Shown here: piece by piece, positions 1 to 11,784 of the stretch
Layout: each line of letters opens with the position of its first letter
How positions within the stretch are numbered: position 1 is the stretch's first letter
Made by a program: the position numbers and the translations under genes
Assembly: GCF_949987515.2 (NCBI RefSeq)
Contig: NC_082690.1
Location: forward strand, 103,848,400 to 103,912,399
DNA length: 64,000 nt
Direction of reading: 5' to 3'
Source: Delphinus delphis
Taxonomy: Eukaryota; Chordata; Mammalia; Artiodactyla; Delphinidae
Notes under the pieces: generated by a model
Told to the model about the DNA's origin: nothing
Databases searched by the model: none
The model's input: the letters and a program-made list of their open reading frames with translations, nothing else

Positions 1-684
1 GGCCTCAAGCGCAGACCTAGACCTCCGCCGCCAGACTCCAGAGCCTCTCACTGCTTGGTCTGGCCTCAGTGTTTGCATCCGTAAAATGGGACGAAATAAT
101 CACATAGCGAGCTTGCCACGCGTGGGAAGTTGGAATGAAGAATGTGAAAGTGGTCTGGAAACTGTAAATCGGATTATAAATGTGATTGATGTAATTATTA
201 TCATCATCATCATTTACTGCCAGGGACCGTGCTACTGCCATTATTTCATGCCAGGAATCGTGCTACTACCATCCAAGTCTTGGGGTGAGGCCCACTCACT
301 TGCATTGTTTTAGGGTTCAGGTATACTAAAAAGTGAATAAATGACAAACCAGGGTTACCAAAATGGTGTATATTTTAAATGCTTACAATGACATATTAAT
401 GCGTTGAACTACCCACAAATGCAATGCAATATAATTGCACTACTCTCAGGATAATCTCAGGAGCTATAACAAATTTTAATTCAGAGCCCCTATAAGCAGT
501 GAGAGCCTGTGGTGGGACACAGTTGTCCTGTGCTCTGATAAACGCCATCTTCTTTAAATACTGTAACTGCTCTTCCAGGACTGCATAGTCACCACCCTTG
601 TTTGGGGATTATGTCAAAGGTCTGTGTGAATGTGAGGCCAGGACCAAATGTCAACAACCAAAGACCAACAACCATGGGAGGTAG

Positions 685-830
685 GTGTCGTTATCATCCC
701 CATTTTACAGATGGGGAAACTGAGGCTGAGAGATGTTGAAATGAGGTGCCTAAGATCACTAAGCCAGTGGCTGAAGCAGGTTGCCAAATCAGGGCTGTGG
801 GAGCTCCAAGCCCGGGCTCAGGCAAGGGTT
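685..830 (-). repeat. MIR
   Basis: CATCCCCATTTTACAGATGG, GAAACTGAGGCTGAGAGATG and an AAATCAGGGCTG end form an antisense MIR core. Confidence 0.7.
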
Positions 831-1025
831 TTCAAAGCCCTCGCAGACAGACATGTTTTCACACATGCACAATATCAGTGCTGAGAGAACCACCCTGAAA
901 CTTCTTCTTTGCCTCTTCCCATTCTACAGATGAAGAAACTGAGGAGAGAACAAGGAGCTGCCAGTGTCACACAACTATACAGAGAGAGAGTTGGGCTCTC
1001 CTGCTTTCCACTGGTACCTCCTTTT

Positions 1026-1381
1026 TAAAAAATTGTTTATTTGTTTATTTATTTATTTTTGGCTGTGTTGGGTCTTTGTTACTGTGCGCGGCCTTTCTCT
1101 AGTTGCGGTGAGCGGGGGCTACTCTTTGTTGCAGTGCGCAGGTTTCTCGTTGTCGTGACTTCTCTTGTTGCAGAGCACGGGCTCTAGGCGCGCAGGCTTC
1201 AGTAGTTGTGGCATGTGGGCTCAGTAGTTGTGACTTGCGGGCTCTAGAGCTCAGGCTCAGTAGTTGTGGCGCACGGGCTTAGTTGCTCCGCGCCATGTAG
1301 GATCTTCCCGGACCAGGGCTTGAACCTGTGTCCCTTGCATTGGCAGGCAGATTCTTAACCACTGTGCCACTAGGGAGGCCC
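1026..1381 (-). mobile_element. CHR-1-type SINE, full length
   Basis: Antisense copy: A/T-rich tail first (tttatttatttatttttggctg), tRNA-like head last (ccactagggaggcc). A 19 bp target duplication TCCA(C/T)TGGTACCTCCTTTT flanks it at 1007-1025 and 1382-1400 with one mismatch. Confidence 0.9.
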
Positions 1382-1825
1382 TCCATTGGTACCTCCTTTT
1401 GATCAGCTCCAGTTTTGTCCTCAGGGAGGGAAGATTTCAGGAAGGTGGGGACCTGGGCTGCCTTACTTGGGGACAGACGTCAGGGTCAGTTGACACATTC
1501 AGGACTTAGAGCCAAGAGGCCAGCTTGGCCCTGGGCTTCCAGTCTCAGTACCACCATTTTCTGTCTCTGTTACCCTGGGCGGGTCACCTTCCTGCTAAGT
1601 CCCACTCCCAATGGAAATAATTGAGCCTCCTGCTGACCTCATGGGGTTGCTATGGGATCAGATGAGATCACAAATGTGAAAGTGCTTTGTAGGCCGTAAA
1701 GTGATGTGCACTCAGAAGGTGGTTACCAGCCTGGTGCCTCTCCCTTGCCCTTATTCTACTCAATGCTTGTCATTCTCTAAAAAGAAAAGGAACCACCAGC
1801 AGTTTACCAGAATGAGAAATATATG

Positions 1826-1903
1826 GGTGTGTGTGTGTGTGTGCACGTGTGTGTGTGCATGTGCGTGCATGAGAGAGAGAGGGGGAGAGAGAGAGAGAGA
1901 GAT
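1826..1903. repeat. Compound (TG)n/(GA)n microsatellite
   Basis: Imperfect TG repeats with GCACG and GCATG breaks (1826-1869) run into GA repeats (1870-1903). Likely length-variable. Confidence 0.9.
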
Positions 1904-1908
1904 TTTTT

Positions 1909-2165
1909 CAGGCAGTGTGATTCACGGAAAAGAACAGATATGCTGGAATCAGACAAGCCTGAGGTCTGAATTCGAATTCTGGTTAGGCTGCTCGCCAGCT
2001 GTGTGCTCTGGATGAGGCATACAGTCTCTCAGAGCCTCATCTGTAAAATGAAGACATAACGATAACTATATAGTGATAACGTCTCAGGGTTGTCGGAGAA
2101 TAGATATAAAATGATGTCACATGCTTCATACAGCATATAGTAAACATTTGACAAATAGCAAAAAT
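1909..2165 (+). repeat. MIR
   Basis: Sense MIR order: AGATATGCTGGAATCAGACA, then CAGTCTCTCAGAGCCTCATC, GTAAAATGAAGACATAACGA and a CAGCATATAGTAAACATTTG end. Confidence 0.7.
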
Positions 2166-2437
2166 AATTACGTGTTAATAAAAAGCCCCAGGGCTGGGAG
2201 CTCTGGGGGCTCTGCATGCTAAGGTACTCATGCGCATGCACACACACTAACTGATATCTGAATTCCTTGGCTAAGTCCAAGCAGGACAGGTCGGAGTGAC
2301 ACAGGCAGCCAGGTTGTGGCACATGCGAGGCTTAACACAGGTCAGCCTTGACTGCATTCGTCTGCCGGCTCCAGAAACACCACCCTACCCCCACTCCCCA
2401 AGCAGCCTGGGACAGTGACTGAGCAGGGGCTCAGGTT

Positions 2438-2438
<1 letters not shown>

Positions 2439-2484
<46 letters not shown>
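2439..2484. repeat. (TG)22 microsatellite
   Basis: An uninterrupted TG run from 2441 to 2484 (22 units), preceded by CG. The longest pure dinucleotide run of its type here. Confidence 0.97.
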
Positions 2485-2485
<1 letters not shown>

Positions 2486-2995
2486 TTACGTGACTCTGAA
2501 AGTCCCTTCCTTCTCTAACCGTCAGTGGAGCCACAAGGAGGTCCTTTCAGAGGCAGCACATTCCAAGCTCCTCAGTCACTAACGCCCGCCTCGTGGCTGC
2601 AGTAACGTTCCTGGCCCCTGACCTCACCGGCTCCCACCCAGGGAGGCCTGGTGAGAATCCCAGGGGGCCACAGTGGTTTCAGGAGTCTGGGGGCTGGGAG
2701 GTCTGAAAGATCCAGGCATTGTCCCTTGGCAGCTGTGTGAGACTGGCTCAATCACCTTCCCTCTCTGAGTCCCTGACAATCCCCACCTCCTGGGGCTGCA
2801 ATGAGGTGAAAGGAGGTGGTGGATGAGTGTGCCTTGCGCCCAGTAGGTTCTGTCAATGCTCCCAGGGCATTGTAGGTGATGTTTGTTTTCCAGTTTGCGT
2901 TCACTTTCTACATTGAAGTTTATTTAGTTTTAAAATTGAGGTGAAATTCATATAACATGCAATTAGCCATTTTTAATTAATGTTTTGTTAAAGTC

Positions 2996-3321
2996 TTTTA
3001 ATTAATTAATTGATTTTTATTTTTGGCTGCGTTGGGTCTTCCTTCCTGCACATGGGCTTTCCCTAGTTATGGCGAGCTGGGGCTATTCTTCGTTGCAGTA
3101 TGCACACTTTTCATTGCGGTGGCTTCTCTTGTTGCGGAGCACGGGCTCTAGGCGCGTGGGCTTCAGTAGTTGTAACTCGCGGGCTCTAGAGCGCAGGCTC
3201 AGTAGTTGCAGCGCACGGGCTTAGTTGCTCCGCGGCATGTGAGGTCTTCCCGGACCAGGGATCGAATTCGTGTCCCTGCATTGGGAGGCGGATACTTAAT
3301 CACTGCGCCAACAGGGAAGTT
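2996..3321 (-). mobile_element. CHR-1-type SINE
   Basis: Antisense, ending CCAACAGGGAAGTT at 3321. It is inserted in the antisense L1, whose text breaks near 2990, and is immediately followed by a second SINE. Confidence 0.85.
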
Positions 3322-3332
3322 CCTTCCTAGCC

Positions 3333-3512
3333 TTTTTTTTTTTTTTTTTTTTTGCGTACATGGGCCTCTCCCGTTGTGGAGCACAGGCTCAGCGGCCATG
3401 GCTCACGGGCCCAGCCGCTCCACGGCATGTGGGATCTTCCCAGACCAAGGCCCGAACCCGTGTCCCCTGCATCGACAGGCGGAATCTCAACCACTGTGCC
3501 ACCAGGGAAGCC
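3333..3512 (-). mobile_element. CHR-2-type SINE beside an older SINE
   Basis: Begins with a T21 tract (the antisense A-tail) and carries the GCGGAGCACAGGCTC-like body in GC-rich form. The 11 bp repeat CCTTCCTAGCC flanks it at 3322-3332 and 3513-3523. Confidence 0.9.
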
Positions 3513-4214
3513 CCTTCCTAGCCATTTTAAAGTGTACACTTCAATGGGATTTTGTGCATTCACGATGTTGTGCAACCACCACTTCTCTCTAGTTTTAAAA
3601 CTTTTAAATTATCCCAGAAAAACACTCCATATCCATTAAGTAATGACTCCCAATTAGCCCCTCCTCCCATCCCCTGGTATCCACTAATCTGCTTTCTGTT
3701 TCTACAGATTTGCCTCATATGGACATTTCATATAAATGGAAAATTTATTGTACAATTTGTGACCTTTTGTGTCTGGCTTCTTTCACTTAACATAATGTTT
3801 TCCAGGCTGATCAGTGTTGTAGCAAGTAGCAACACCTCATTCCTTTTTATGGCTGAATAATATTCAATTGTATGGCTATACCACAATTTATTTATTCGTC
3901 AGTTGATGGACGTTGGGTTGTTTCTACTTTTTGGCTATTATGAATAATGCTTCTGTGGACATTGTGTACAAGCTTTTGTGTGAACATGTGTTTCCATTTA
4001 TCTTGGGCATATACCTAACAGTGGAATTGCTGGGTCATATGGTAACTCTCTGTGTAATCTTGTGAGAACTGCCAGATTGTTTTACACAGTGGTTGTACCC
4101 TTTTACATTCCTACCAGCAGTGCCTGAGGGTTCTAATTTCTCTACATCCTTGCCAACACTTATTATTTTCTGTTTTTAAAATATATCCTAGAGTGTGTGA
4201 AGTGATTGTGTCTC

Positions 4215-4404
4215 TTTTTCTTTTTTGAATTTTATTTTATTTATTTTTTTATACAGCAGGTTCTTATTAGTTATCCATTTTACACATATTAGTGTATATA
4301 TGTCAATCCCAATCTCCCAGTTCATCACACCACCCCCTACCCTCCCCCCCCCCCCCCCCCCGCCGCTTTCCCCCCTTGGTGTCCATACGTTTGTTCTCTA
4401 TTCA
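4215..4404 (-). mobile_element. Younger cetartiodactyl-type L1 3' UTR fragment with C18 run
   Basis: GCAGGTTCTTATTAGTTATC through TGTCAATCCCAATCTCCCAG and TTGGTGTCCATACGTTTGTT is the reverse complement of the modern cetartiodactyl L1 tail. It contains an uninterrupted run of 18 C (4344-4361). The older L1 around it breaks at ATTGTGTCT (4205-4213) and resumes at ATTGTGTCT (4405-4413), a 9 bp target duplication. Confidence 0.7.
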
Positions 4405-5139
4405 TTGTGTCTTGATTTGCATTTCCTTAATAACCAATCATTTTCCTTAATGACCAATGAACATCTTTTCATATGCTTGTTGGCCATTTGTATATATTTT
4501 TTGGACAAATGTGTATTTAAGTCCTTTGCCCATTTTTAATTAGGTTGCTTTCTTTTTGTTGTTGCTGAATTACATGAGTTCTTTATATATTCTGGCTAAC
4601 AAATGCTTATCAGATATATGATTTGCAAATGTTTTCTAACATTCTGTAGGTGGTCTTTTCACATTCTTCATAAAGTCCTTTGATGCCCAAAAGTTTTTAT
4701 AATTTTTTTGAAGTTCAGTTCATCTATTTTTCCTTCTGTTGCTCATGCTCCCAGTGTCCAATTGAAGAATCCATTGCCAAATTTGAGGTCATGAACATTC
4801 ACCCCTATGTTTTCTTCTAATAGTTTTATAATTTTGATTCTTATATTTAGGTTGTTGATGAAATTGAAGTTTAACATAACTACAGTAAAGTGCACTCATC
4901 CAATATGTTCAGGTCAGTGATTTTTTACATGTATGTAAACGCATGTAGCTACCACCCTGATCAAGGTGTAGGGTATTTCCAACAGCCCAGAACCTCTTTG
5001 TGCCTCCTCCCACTCACCATCCCCCATCTATAGGTAACCACTATTCTGACTTCTAGAGTCATAGATCAGTTTTTGCCTGTTCTTGAACTTCATGTAAATG
5101 GAAACATACAGCATGTACTCTCTTGGGTCTGGTTTCTTT

Positions 5140-5259
5140 TTTTTTTTTTGGCCGCACCATGCGGAATGTGGGATTCTGTTTCCCTGACCAGGGATCGAAC
5201 CTGCGCGCCCCCTGCATTGGAAGCACGGAGCCTTAACCACTGGACCACCAGGGAAGTCC
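5140..5259 (-). mobile_element. Short CHR-type SINE
   Basis: Antisense head-only copy. The GGGTCTGG(T/C)TTCTTT duplication flanks it at about 5125 and 5261. It interrupts the antisense L1. Confidence 0.85.
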
Positions 5260-5456
5260 GGGGTCTGGCTTCTTTTACACAGCATGTCTGAGGGATTCGT
5301 CTATATTGTTGGGTAAAGCAGTAGCTTGGTCTTTCCCATTACTGTGTAGCATTTCATTGCACAAATATCCCATAATCACTCTCTACATTCTTCTGATGAT
5401 GATATTGGGGGCTCTCCAAGTTTGGGGCTCTTCTGAATAAGGCTGCTGTGAACATT

Positions 5457-5575
5457 TTTTTTTGGCTGTGCTGCGCGTGACTTGCAGGATCTTAGTTCCC
5501 CAACCAGGGATCGAACCTGTGCCTCCTGCAGTGGAAGCACGGAGTCCTGACCACTGGACTGCCAGGGAATTCCCT
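5457..5575 (-). mobile_element. Short CHR-type SINE
   Basis: Antisense, TTTTTTTTGGCTGTGCTG to GCCAGGGAATTCCCT. GTGA(A/G)CATT repeats at 5448 and 5577 mark the insertion. Confidence 0.85.
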
Positions 5576-6109
5576 CGTGAGCATTCTTGATATGTCCTTC
5601 GGTGGCCAATTGCACTCACTTCTCTTGGATATGTGCCCGGGGTGGATTTGTGGGTCATAGGGTACCTATAAATTTGGCTTTGATTCTCTCCAACAGTTCT
5701 CCAACCCACCAGCAGTGGGTCAGAATTCCAGTCTCCCCACATCTGGAGGTGACATTTCAGTTCATTTCAACAAAAAGATTTTTTTCCCTTGGTCCTAGTC
5801 CCCTCCATCTGTTCTGGACACTCTCCACAGCCTCCAGCTTGCTCCCTCCCCTCCACTTCCCACAAGCAGCCTGAGGAATTTTTAAAATCCTGACAATGTT
5901 TACAGAAAAATCTCTTACAATTCTGACCATTTCACCCTCAGACTTGGACCCTTCCGAGGCACCACGCTTCAGATTGCTACACAGGAGGGTCTGAGGTTTG
6001 GGAAGGGGTGGGGTCAGGATGCTTGATACACTCTGTGTTCTTTTTGGTTGTCTGTTGATTGGGGGACTTGGAGGGCCAAAAGGGTCACACTAGTGGCTCA
6101 CGCTCATGT

Positions 6110-6295
6110 AGCTCTTATGAACCAGGCACTGTTCAAAGTAATTCATTAATCCTCACAACAACCCTGTAGAGACAGATAATAATATTATACCCATTTTACA
6201 GATTAGGGAATGGAGGCATAGAGAAATTAATCAACTAGCTGAAAGCCACACAGCAAGGAAATTGTGGAGCCAGGATTTGAACCTAAGCAGTCAGT
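6110..6295 (-). repeat. MIR
   Basis: CCTCACAACAACCCTGTAGA, CCCATTTTACAGATTAGGGA and CACACAGCAAGGAAATTGTG read as antisense MIR. Confidence 0.75.
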
Positions 6296-6596
6296 CTCCG
6301 GAGCCTGAGCTCCTCACTGCCTTACTGGTCTGTCCTTTGAAAACAGCCAGAATCCTTAACATGGCATCCCAGGCCCTTCCAGGTGTGGGCCACCTGCCCA
6401 GGGTTCTCCCTCAGCAGCACCCAGTTACTCTCTCTGCACCAGGCTTACTACTGGACCAAGCTTCTCACCTTTGCAGAGGCTATTCTCTCTGCCCACAATG
6501 CCCTCCTTCATCCCCTTGCCTGGGCAACTCTCATCTTGCAGGTCTCAGTTTCCCCATCACTTCCTCAGGAGGCCTTCCATGAGTCCATGAGTCCTT

Positions 6597-6847
6597 TATT
6601 TATTTATTTATTTATTGGCTGCATTTGGTCTTAGTTGCGGCATGTGGGCTCTTTCTTTGTGGCATGCGGGCTCTTCTTTGTGGCACGCGGGCTTCTCTCT
6701 AGTTGTTGCGTGCAGGCTCAGTAGTTGCAACACTTGGGCTTAGTTGCCCCACGGCATGTGGTATCTTAGTTCCCCGACCAGGGACTGAACCTGCGTCCCC
6801 TGAATTGGAATTTTGATTCTTAACCACTGGACCACCAGGGAAGTCCT
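6597..6847 (-). mobile_element. CHR-type SINE, first of a same-site pair
   Basis: Antisense copy bordered by CATGAGTCCTT at 6586-6596 and 6848-6858. It has (TTTA)n at its tail and GACCACCAGGGAAGTC at its head. Confidence 0.88.
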
Positions 6848-6858
6848 CATGAGTCCTT

Positions 6859-7180
6859 TTTTTTTTTTTTTTTTAATTTTTATATATTTATTTATTTTTG
6901 GCTGCATTGGGTCTTCGTTGCTGCACTCGGGATTTCTCTAGTTGCGACGAGTGGGGGCTACTCTTCATTGTGGTGCGCGGGCTTCTCATTGTGGAGCACG
7001 GGGTCTCGGTGCACGGGCTTCAGTAGTTGTGGCTTGCAGGCTGCAGAGTGCAGGCTCAGCAGTTGTGGCACACGGGCTCAGCTACTCCGCGGCATGTGGG
7101 ATCTTCCTGGACCAGGGCTCGAACCCGTGTCCCCTGCATTGGCAGGCGGATTCTTAACCACTGCGCCACCAGATAAGTCC
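6859..7180 (-). mobile_element. CHR-1-type SINE, second of a same-site pair
   Basis: Antisense full-length copy bordered by CATGAGTCCTT at 6848-6858 and 7181-7191. Together with the copy to its left it gives three copies of the same 11-mer. Confidence 0.9.
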
Positions 7181-7313
7181 CATGAGTCCTTAACCTAGGT
7201 TAAATCCCTCATGTAATAGAGTCCCATAGCACTATGCAGGGTATTACATTTTTTTTTTAACCTGCTCAGAATAATTTTTAAAGATTTTCTGTTTGGGGGA
7301 GACAAACACAAAA

Positions 7314-7361
<48 letters not shown>
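7314..7361. repeat. (TA)21 microsatellite with palindromic ends
   Basis: Twenty-one perfect TA units (7317-7358) are bordered by CAC on the left and GTG on the right, so the whole 48 bp is a perfect inverted repeat. Confidence 0.95.
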
Positions 7362-7659
7362 CATGTAAGAGAAAAAATTATTTTAAAACATGATTTTTAT
7401 TTTTTACTTTGCCTTATGTTTTAAAATTTTTCATTGCATTTGTTTTTCAACTAGGTAATACATTTACATGCTTCAAGATCCAGAAGCCACCCAAGGGTGT
7501 ACAGTGAAAAGCCTCCCTCTCTAGTGTATTCAGTCGCTTGCCTATCTTTTTACCCAGAAGTTAGCCTGCTCTATACCCTGTTTTGCTCCTTGCTTTTTTG
7601 TTTTCTTATATCTTGGAAATCCTTCCACTGAGTATATGTAGACCTGCCCCATCAAACAA

Positions 7660-8040
7660 AAATCTACTTCGTTGAGGTATATTTTACATTCAGTAAAATT
7701 TACATTTTAAAAAATGTGCCGGTCTTATGTCTGACCATTTGTATTCACTCATGTAAGCACATTCCAGTCACGATATAGAATATTTCCATCCACCAGCAAA
7801 TTTTCTCCTGCCCCTTTGCGGTCAATCCTCCCTACCCCAGAAAGTCACTTATCTCGGTTCTATCACCATAGATCAGTTTTGTCTCTTCTAGATTTGCACA
7901 TCAGTGGAATCATACAGTGTGTGCTCTTTTGTGTCTGGTTTCCGTTTCTCACCATTATGTCTGTGAGATTCATTCAGGTTGTGGGTAGCAGTAATTCACT
8001 TCTTTTGATTTCTGAGTCTGGTCCCGTTGCATGATGGACA
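7660..8040 (-). mobile_element. Antisense L1 3' end fragment
   Basis: CGTTGAGGTATATTTTACAT, GTAAGCACATTCCAGTCACG and CATCAGTGGAATCATACAGT are reverse-complement L1M 3' sequence. It parallels the copy near 4870-5280 but has diverged separately. Confidence 0.65.
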
Positions 8041-9149
8041 AGTTTATCCATTCTCCTGAATTAACAGAGTTAAAGTCGAATGGAACCAGCAGTCGGGGAG
8101 GTAGGGAAGCAGACTTGGTCCTGGCCCCAAGGTGTTTACAGCCCAAAAAAGGGATCAGCTGCTGAGGAAAACATCCCTGGTGGAAGGTAGAGAGTGCTGG
8201 GGCCAGGAGCTGGAGAGTGCCGGGGGAATTACAGGAGCGCCCAGGAAGGAAGGATGCTTTCCTATTGTGAGGGTAGGGGCAGCAGGTTTCCTGGTTGAGG
8301 GGTATCTGAAGATGGAGGAGATATTTCTGGATTTGGAGTCAGTAGGCTTTACAAAGGCCCGGGGGTTGGGAGAGGCGAGGCCTGGCTCCCTGTTGTCTAG
8401 GGCATGTGGTAGAATGTGTATTGGGACCACGATGGGAAGGGTGGGCTGAGTGAGGCCTAAGCCAGGGCCCTTAGTCCCGTGTGAGGGGCTTGACTTGGGC
8501 TAGAGGACAAGAGGACCCCTGAGTGCTGTTTGAACGGGGAAGGGACCTATGCTCACTTTACTGAGGCTGGAGTCTGGGGAGGAGGGGGCTGGAGTCCCTT
8601 ATGGGAAGGTCTTCTGGCCCGTGGGGTGGAGGGAGCCATTTGGTGGGGCCCGGGCCGAGGAACGGGGTGGGATGAGAAGGGGCTGGGCTGCTGCTTCCAG
8701 GGCCTAGGTATCACCCTCCTCATTCCCCAGATGCCACTGAGCACTGGTCCCTCTGCTGTCCTTTGAGCCTCATGCCACCCTGCTGTGAAGGCAGTCCTGT
8801 CCCCATGATGCAGAGGAGCACATGAGGCTCCAGAGAGGGAAAGGAGCTGGGCTAAAGGGTTACAGGGAGTCTGTGCGGGGCAGACCTCTCCATCCCAGGG
8901 CGCTGGGGAGAGTGTTAACTACATGGTCCCAGCTCTGGCTGCACCTCTGATTTGTTATGGGACCTCAGGCCAGTCTTTTTCCCTCTGGGAGCCTCAGTTT
9001 TTCCTTCTTGCAGATTAGTGGTTTACATACAGTGATCCCTAAAACCAGAGGTTTCCGCAGAGGTGAGCTGGGGGAAGGGACAGGGCAGACTGGGCCGTCA
9101 TCCCTCTTCCAACCAGCGCGGCTCAGGGAGGCAGGAGGGATAGCAACGT

Positions 9150-9340
9150 GAGCTCTGGAGTTGGATGGCCTGGGTTTGAGTCCTGGCTGTGTGACCTGGG
9201 TCATTCTCTTCTTTATGCTTGTTTCCTCACTTTTAAGACGGAGATCATAATGATTGTACGCGCCCTTCAGTACATGAGGCAAGGTGTGGATGGCACTTAG
9301 CACAGGACTGGTACAGTAAGCGATCAATACACGTTAGTGA
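9150..9340 (+). repeat. MIR
   Basis: GAGCTCTGGAGTTGGATGGC, GTTTGAGTCCTGGCTGTGTG and CTTAGCACAGGACTGGTACA are the MIR start, core and end in sense order. Confidence 0.78.
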
Positions 9341-9714
9341 GGGTTTTCTTGCTGTTATGTTTTGTGCCACGTGGACCATTTCCTCTGAATGCAGGACATC
9401 GAGGGCTCTGCTGTTGGTGCCCGTGATGGCGCTCTGCCCGCTCAGCCTGGCCTCTTATTTCTTAGAGTAGCTGCTGTTCCCTGCAGACCCAGGCCCAGGG
9501 AAGTTGGGGACTGTCACTCAGTTCTTGGACTCTCCTACCCTCCCAGGCCTGAGGCTTCCCGCCACCTCCAGGCTCCAGGCTCCGGGTGCCAGCTCTGGCT
9601 GTGGGCCAGGAGGGGGATGAAACTCTCATCCAGGGATGAAAGGCTGGTGGGCCTGGGCTGGGCTAATAAACCGCCCCACCCTCGCTGGGAGGACCTCTGG
9701 GCACCCGTGTAAAC

Positions 9715-9743
9715 TGAGTCATGGGGGACAAGGGGGTGAGTCA
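9715..9743 (+). promoter_or_regulatory. Paired AP-1 sites
   Basis: TGAGTCA at 9715-9721 and again at 9737-9743, 22 bases apart (two helical turns) and in the same direction. Consensus heptamers; activity is inferred. Confidence 0.45.
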
Positions 9744-11564
9744 TCCGCTTGTGAGTGGGAGCCAGATGGGCAGAGTTGTCTGCGTGGGGCCCTGGGCTAC
9801 ACTCCACAGAGCCACACCCTCAGCTCCCCTCGAGTAGCCAGCGGGCCCCTGGCCCAGGACAGAGGGCGCAGGGCCGGCCTGCTGAGGGGCAGTGGCCTGG
9901 AGGCTGGACTCTCGGTGTGCACGTGTGTGCCTGTGTGTGCGGGCATGAGTGTGTGTGGTGTCAGGGCCGGGGGCAGGCAGACAGGAAAGGGAGGCTCTGA
10001 CGCAGGGATGGGGGGGCGGGAAAGGATTGGTCTTTGGAAAGGAGTCAAAACCCTCCAGAGGAAGATTTTGGCGGGAACGCCTCGCTGCCCTCTCCTGCCC
10101 TCTGTGGGTTTGGCTGATTTTTTTTCTGCAGGAGCCAGCTTTCTCCCTTTAGCCTCGGAGGAGCCAGGGTCCCGTGGGTGACCTGCCTGTCCTCTAAGGT
10201 TCCCAGGGGCCTGAGTTGGGACGTGAGGATAAAGGGTCCCCAGAGACCACTTCAGACTTCACCCCAGGGAGGTCTCTGGCCCCTGGGGCCAGAGGTGCTC
10301 AGGGAGAGGGGGGAGCACCCTGCCGTAGGGGTGTGCACAGCGCTCGGGCGTTGTGGAGAGCCTCCGGAGCATTTCCAGCCTTGACTGTGGCCTTTACTTA
10401 CCCCCTTTCGGCTCAGTTTACTCCTCAGTAAAACGAGGGCTGTGAGGACCAAAAGGGGTGAATGCGTACAAACTGCTTAGAGTAGTGTCTGGAACAGAGC
10501 AGGTCTGCATGTGTGTTTGTTCTTGCTATCTGAGCCTCAGTTTTCTCATCTGAAAAATGGGTAAGGGGGGGAAAATGCCTGAGGTGCCCCTTGTCCAGCC
10601 GTCGCTCTGGTTCCAGTCTCTGCCTCTATTCCCTAGGAAGCTGCCCCGATGCCCTGCCACCCTGCCCAACTCTGTCCCTCTGTCCAGCCTGGGGGGTTTT
10701 CAAGCCCTACTAGGAGGCCAGTAATCAAGGAAAGGTAGGTTTCTGGGCTAGGTGCCCTCAGGTTACTCCTCAGCACCTGGGGGATGCGCGTCAGAGAAAC
10801 GGGGAGTTTCCCTCCTCAGATGAATCAGCTGTGTGACCCAAGCCTGGTCTCTGCCAGGGCCCCTCCCAGTGGGCGGGAGTGGGGTGCAGTTGCTGGGAAA
10901 ATCCCCCAAACCTCGCCAAAGCTCTGGCTGAAGCTTTCTCCCGACTCAGCTGTTTCCTGTCCTCCCCGATTCAGCCCCTCACCCTAGCCGGAATCAGGAG
11001 GTGGGTAGAGATTCTCCCCATTCACAGGCTATCCCCTCTGGAGCCTCCTGCCTGGGGGCTGGGGTTCGCGGTGCATGCGAGCGGGAGTAGATGCGGTGCA
11101 GGTGTCCTCCTTTTCCTGGCTCAGTCATCCTTCTGTGGTTTTATAAAAGGGAGCAGAGCACAGCGGCTTGTCCAAATTTATCCAGCCTGGCCTACCCCGG
11201 GTCAGGGCTGCTCCCTGATGCCTGTATGGGAACGGGCCAGACAAACAGGACACAATTCCCTGCCAGCCTGAGTGGGTGTGTCTTGGGAGCTCTTGCCCTG
11301 GCAGGGGAGCAGTCCCCGCTGTAGGCCCGGGAGATCCTTCCTGCTCAGTAGGCTTAGTCACTCTACTCTCTGGGCCTCAGTTTCTCCAACAGTAAAATGG
11401 GAATCTTAGTCTTGGCCCAGCCTCTCTCTCAGGTGGTTTTGAGGGCCGAACCTGTGTGCTTTCCAAATCAGATCCTAAGTCCTTGCTGGATCTCAATTAC
11501 CTCGGCAGCCCCCCTCCCCACAGCACTTTCACATAGTGGGGGGCTCAACAGTGCACTGGGTGCT

Positions 11565-11735
11565 GTGGAGCTGAATGACCGGGATTCAAATATTGAACTC
11601 TGTAACCTTGAAACAATTACTGAACCACTCTGGGCTTCAGTTTCCTCTTCTGCAAAATGGCAATAATAGTAGAGCTGGGTGAGGCTTAGATAACGTAGGT
11701 ACACACTTAGCACAGTGCCTTGCTCTTGTTATGAA
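11565..11735 (+). repeat. MIR
   Basis: GTGGAGCTGAATGACCGGGA, CAGTTTCCTCTTCTGCAAAA and CACACTTAGCACAGTGCCTT follow sense MIR order. Confidence 0.75.
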
Positions 11736-11784
11736 TGGAATGAGGAAACTGAGGCCCAGAGACAGAGGGCAACTTTCATTCAGT

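Larger units (their letters stand above)
2915..5450 (-). mobile_element. Antisense L1M 3' region, interrupted by SINEs and a younger L1
   Basis: From 2930 (AAATTGAGGTGAAATTCATA) the + strand reads as reverse-complement L1M 3' sequence. It resumes at 3524 after two SINEs and goes on through GGCTGAATAATATTCAATTG and GAATTGCTGGGTCATATGGT into the end of ORF2 near 4800. A second antisense L1 3' piece spans about 4870-5450 (CATAGATCAGTTTTTGCCTG). A SINE and a younger L1 piece sit within it. Confidence 0.75.

Noticed and set aside
1..700. Possible FOSL1 first exon at the left edge, expected from human synteny
   Set aside because: No FOSL1 N-terminal or bZIP coding sequence appears on either strand; the edge holds MIR-like and unassigned sequence.
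3206..3639. Several overlapping frames with GFSLW/TGSAAMAHGPS-type peptides
   Set aside because: These are translations of CHR SINEs; the same peptides recur at 6942, 19635, 27199 and 29299.
9636..10181. 181-codon plus-strand frame upstream of C11orf68
   Set aside because: Gly/Arg-rich, no domain and no splice or promoter context; consistent with chance in G-rich DNA.
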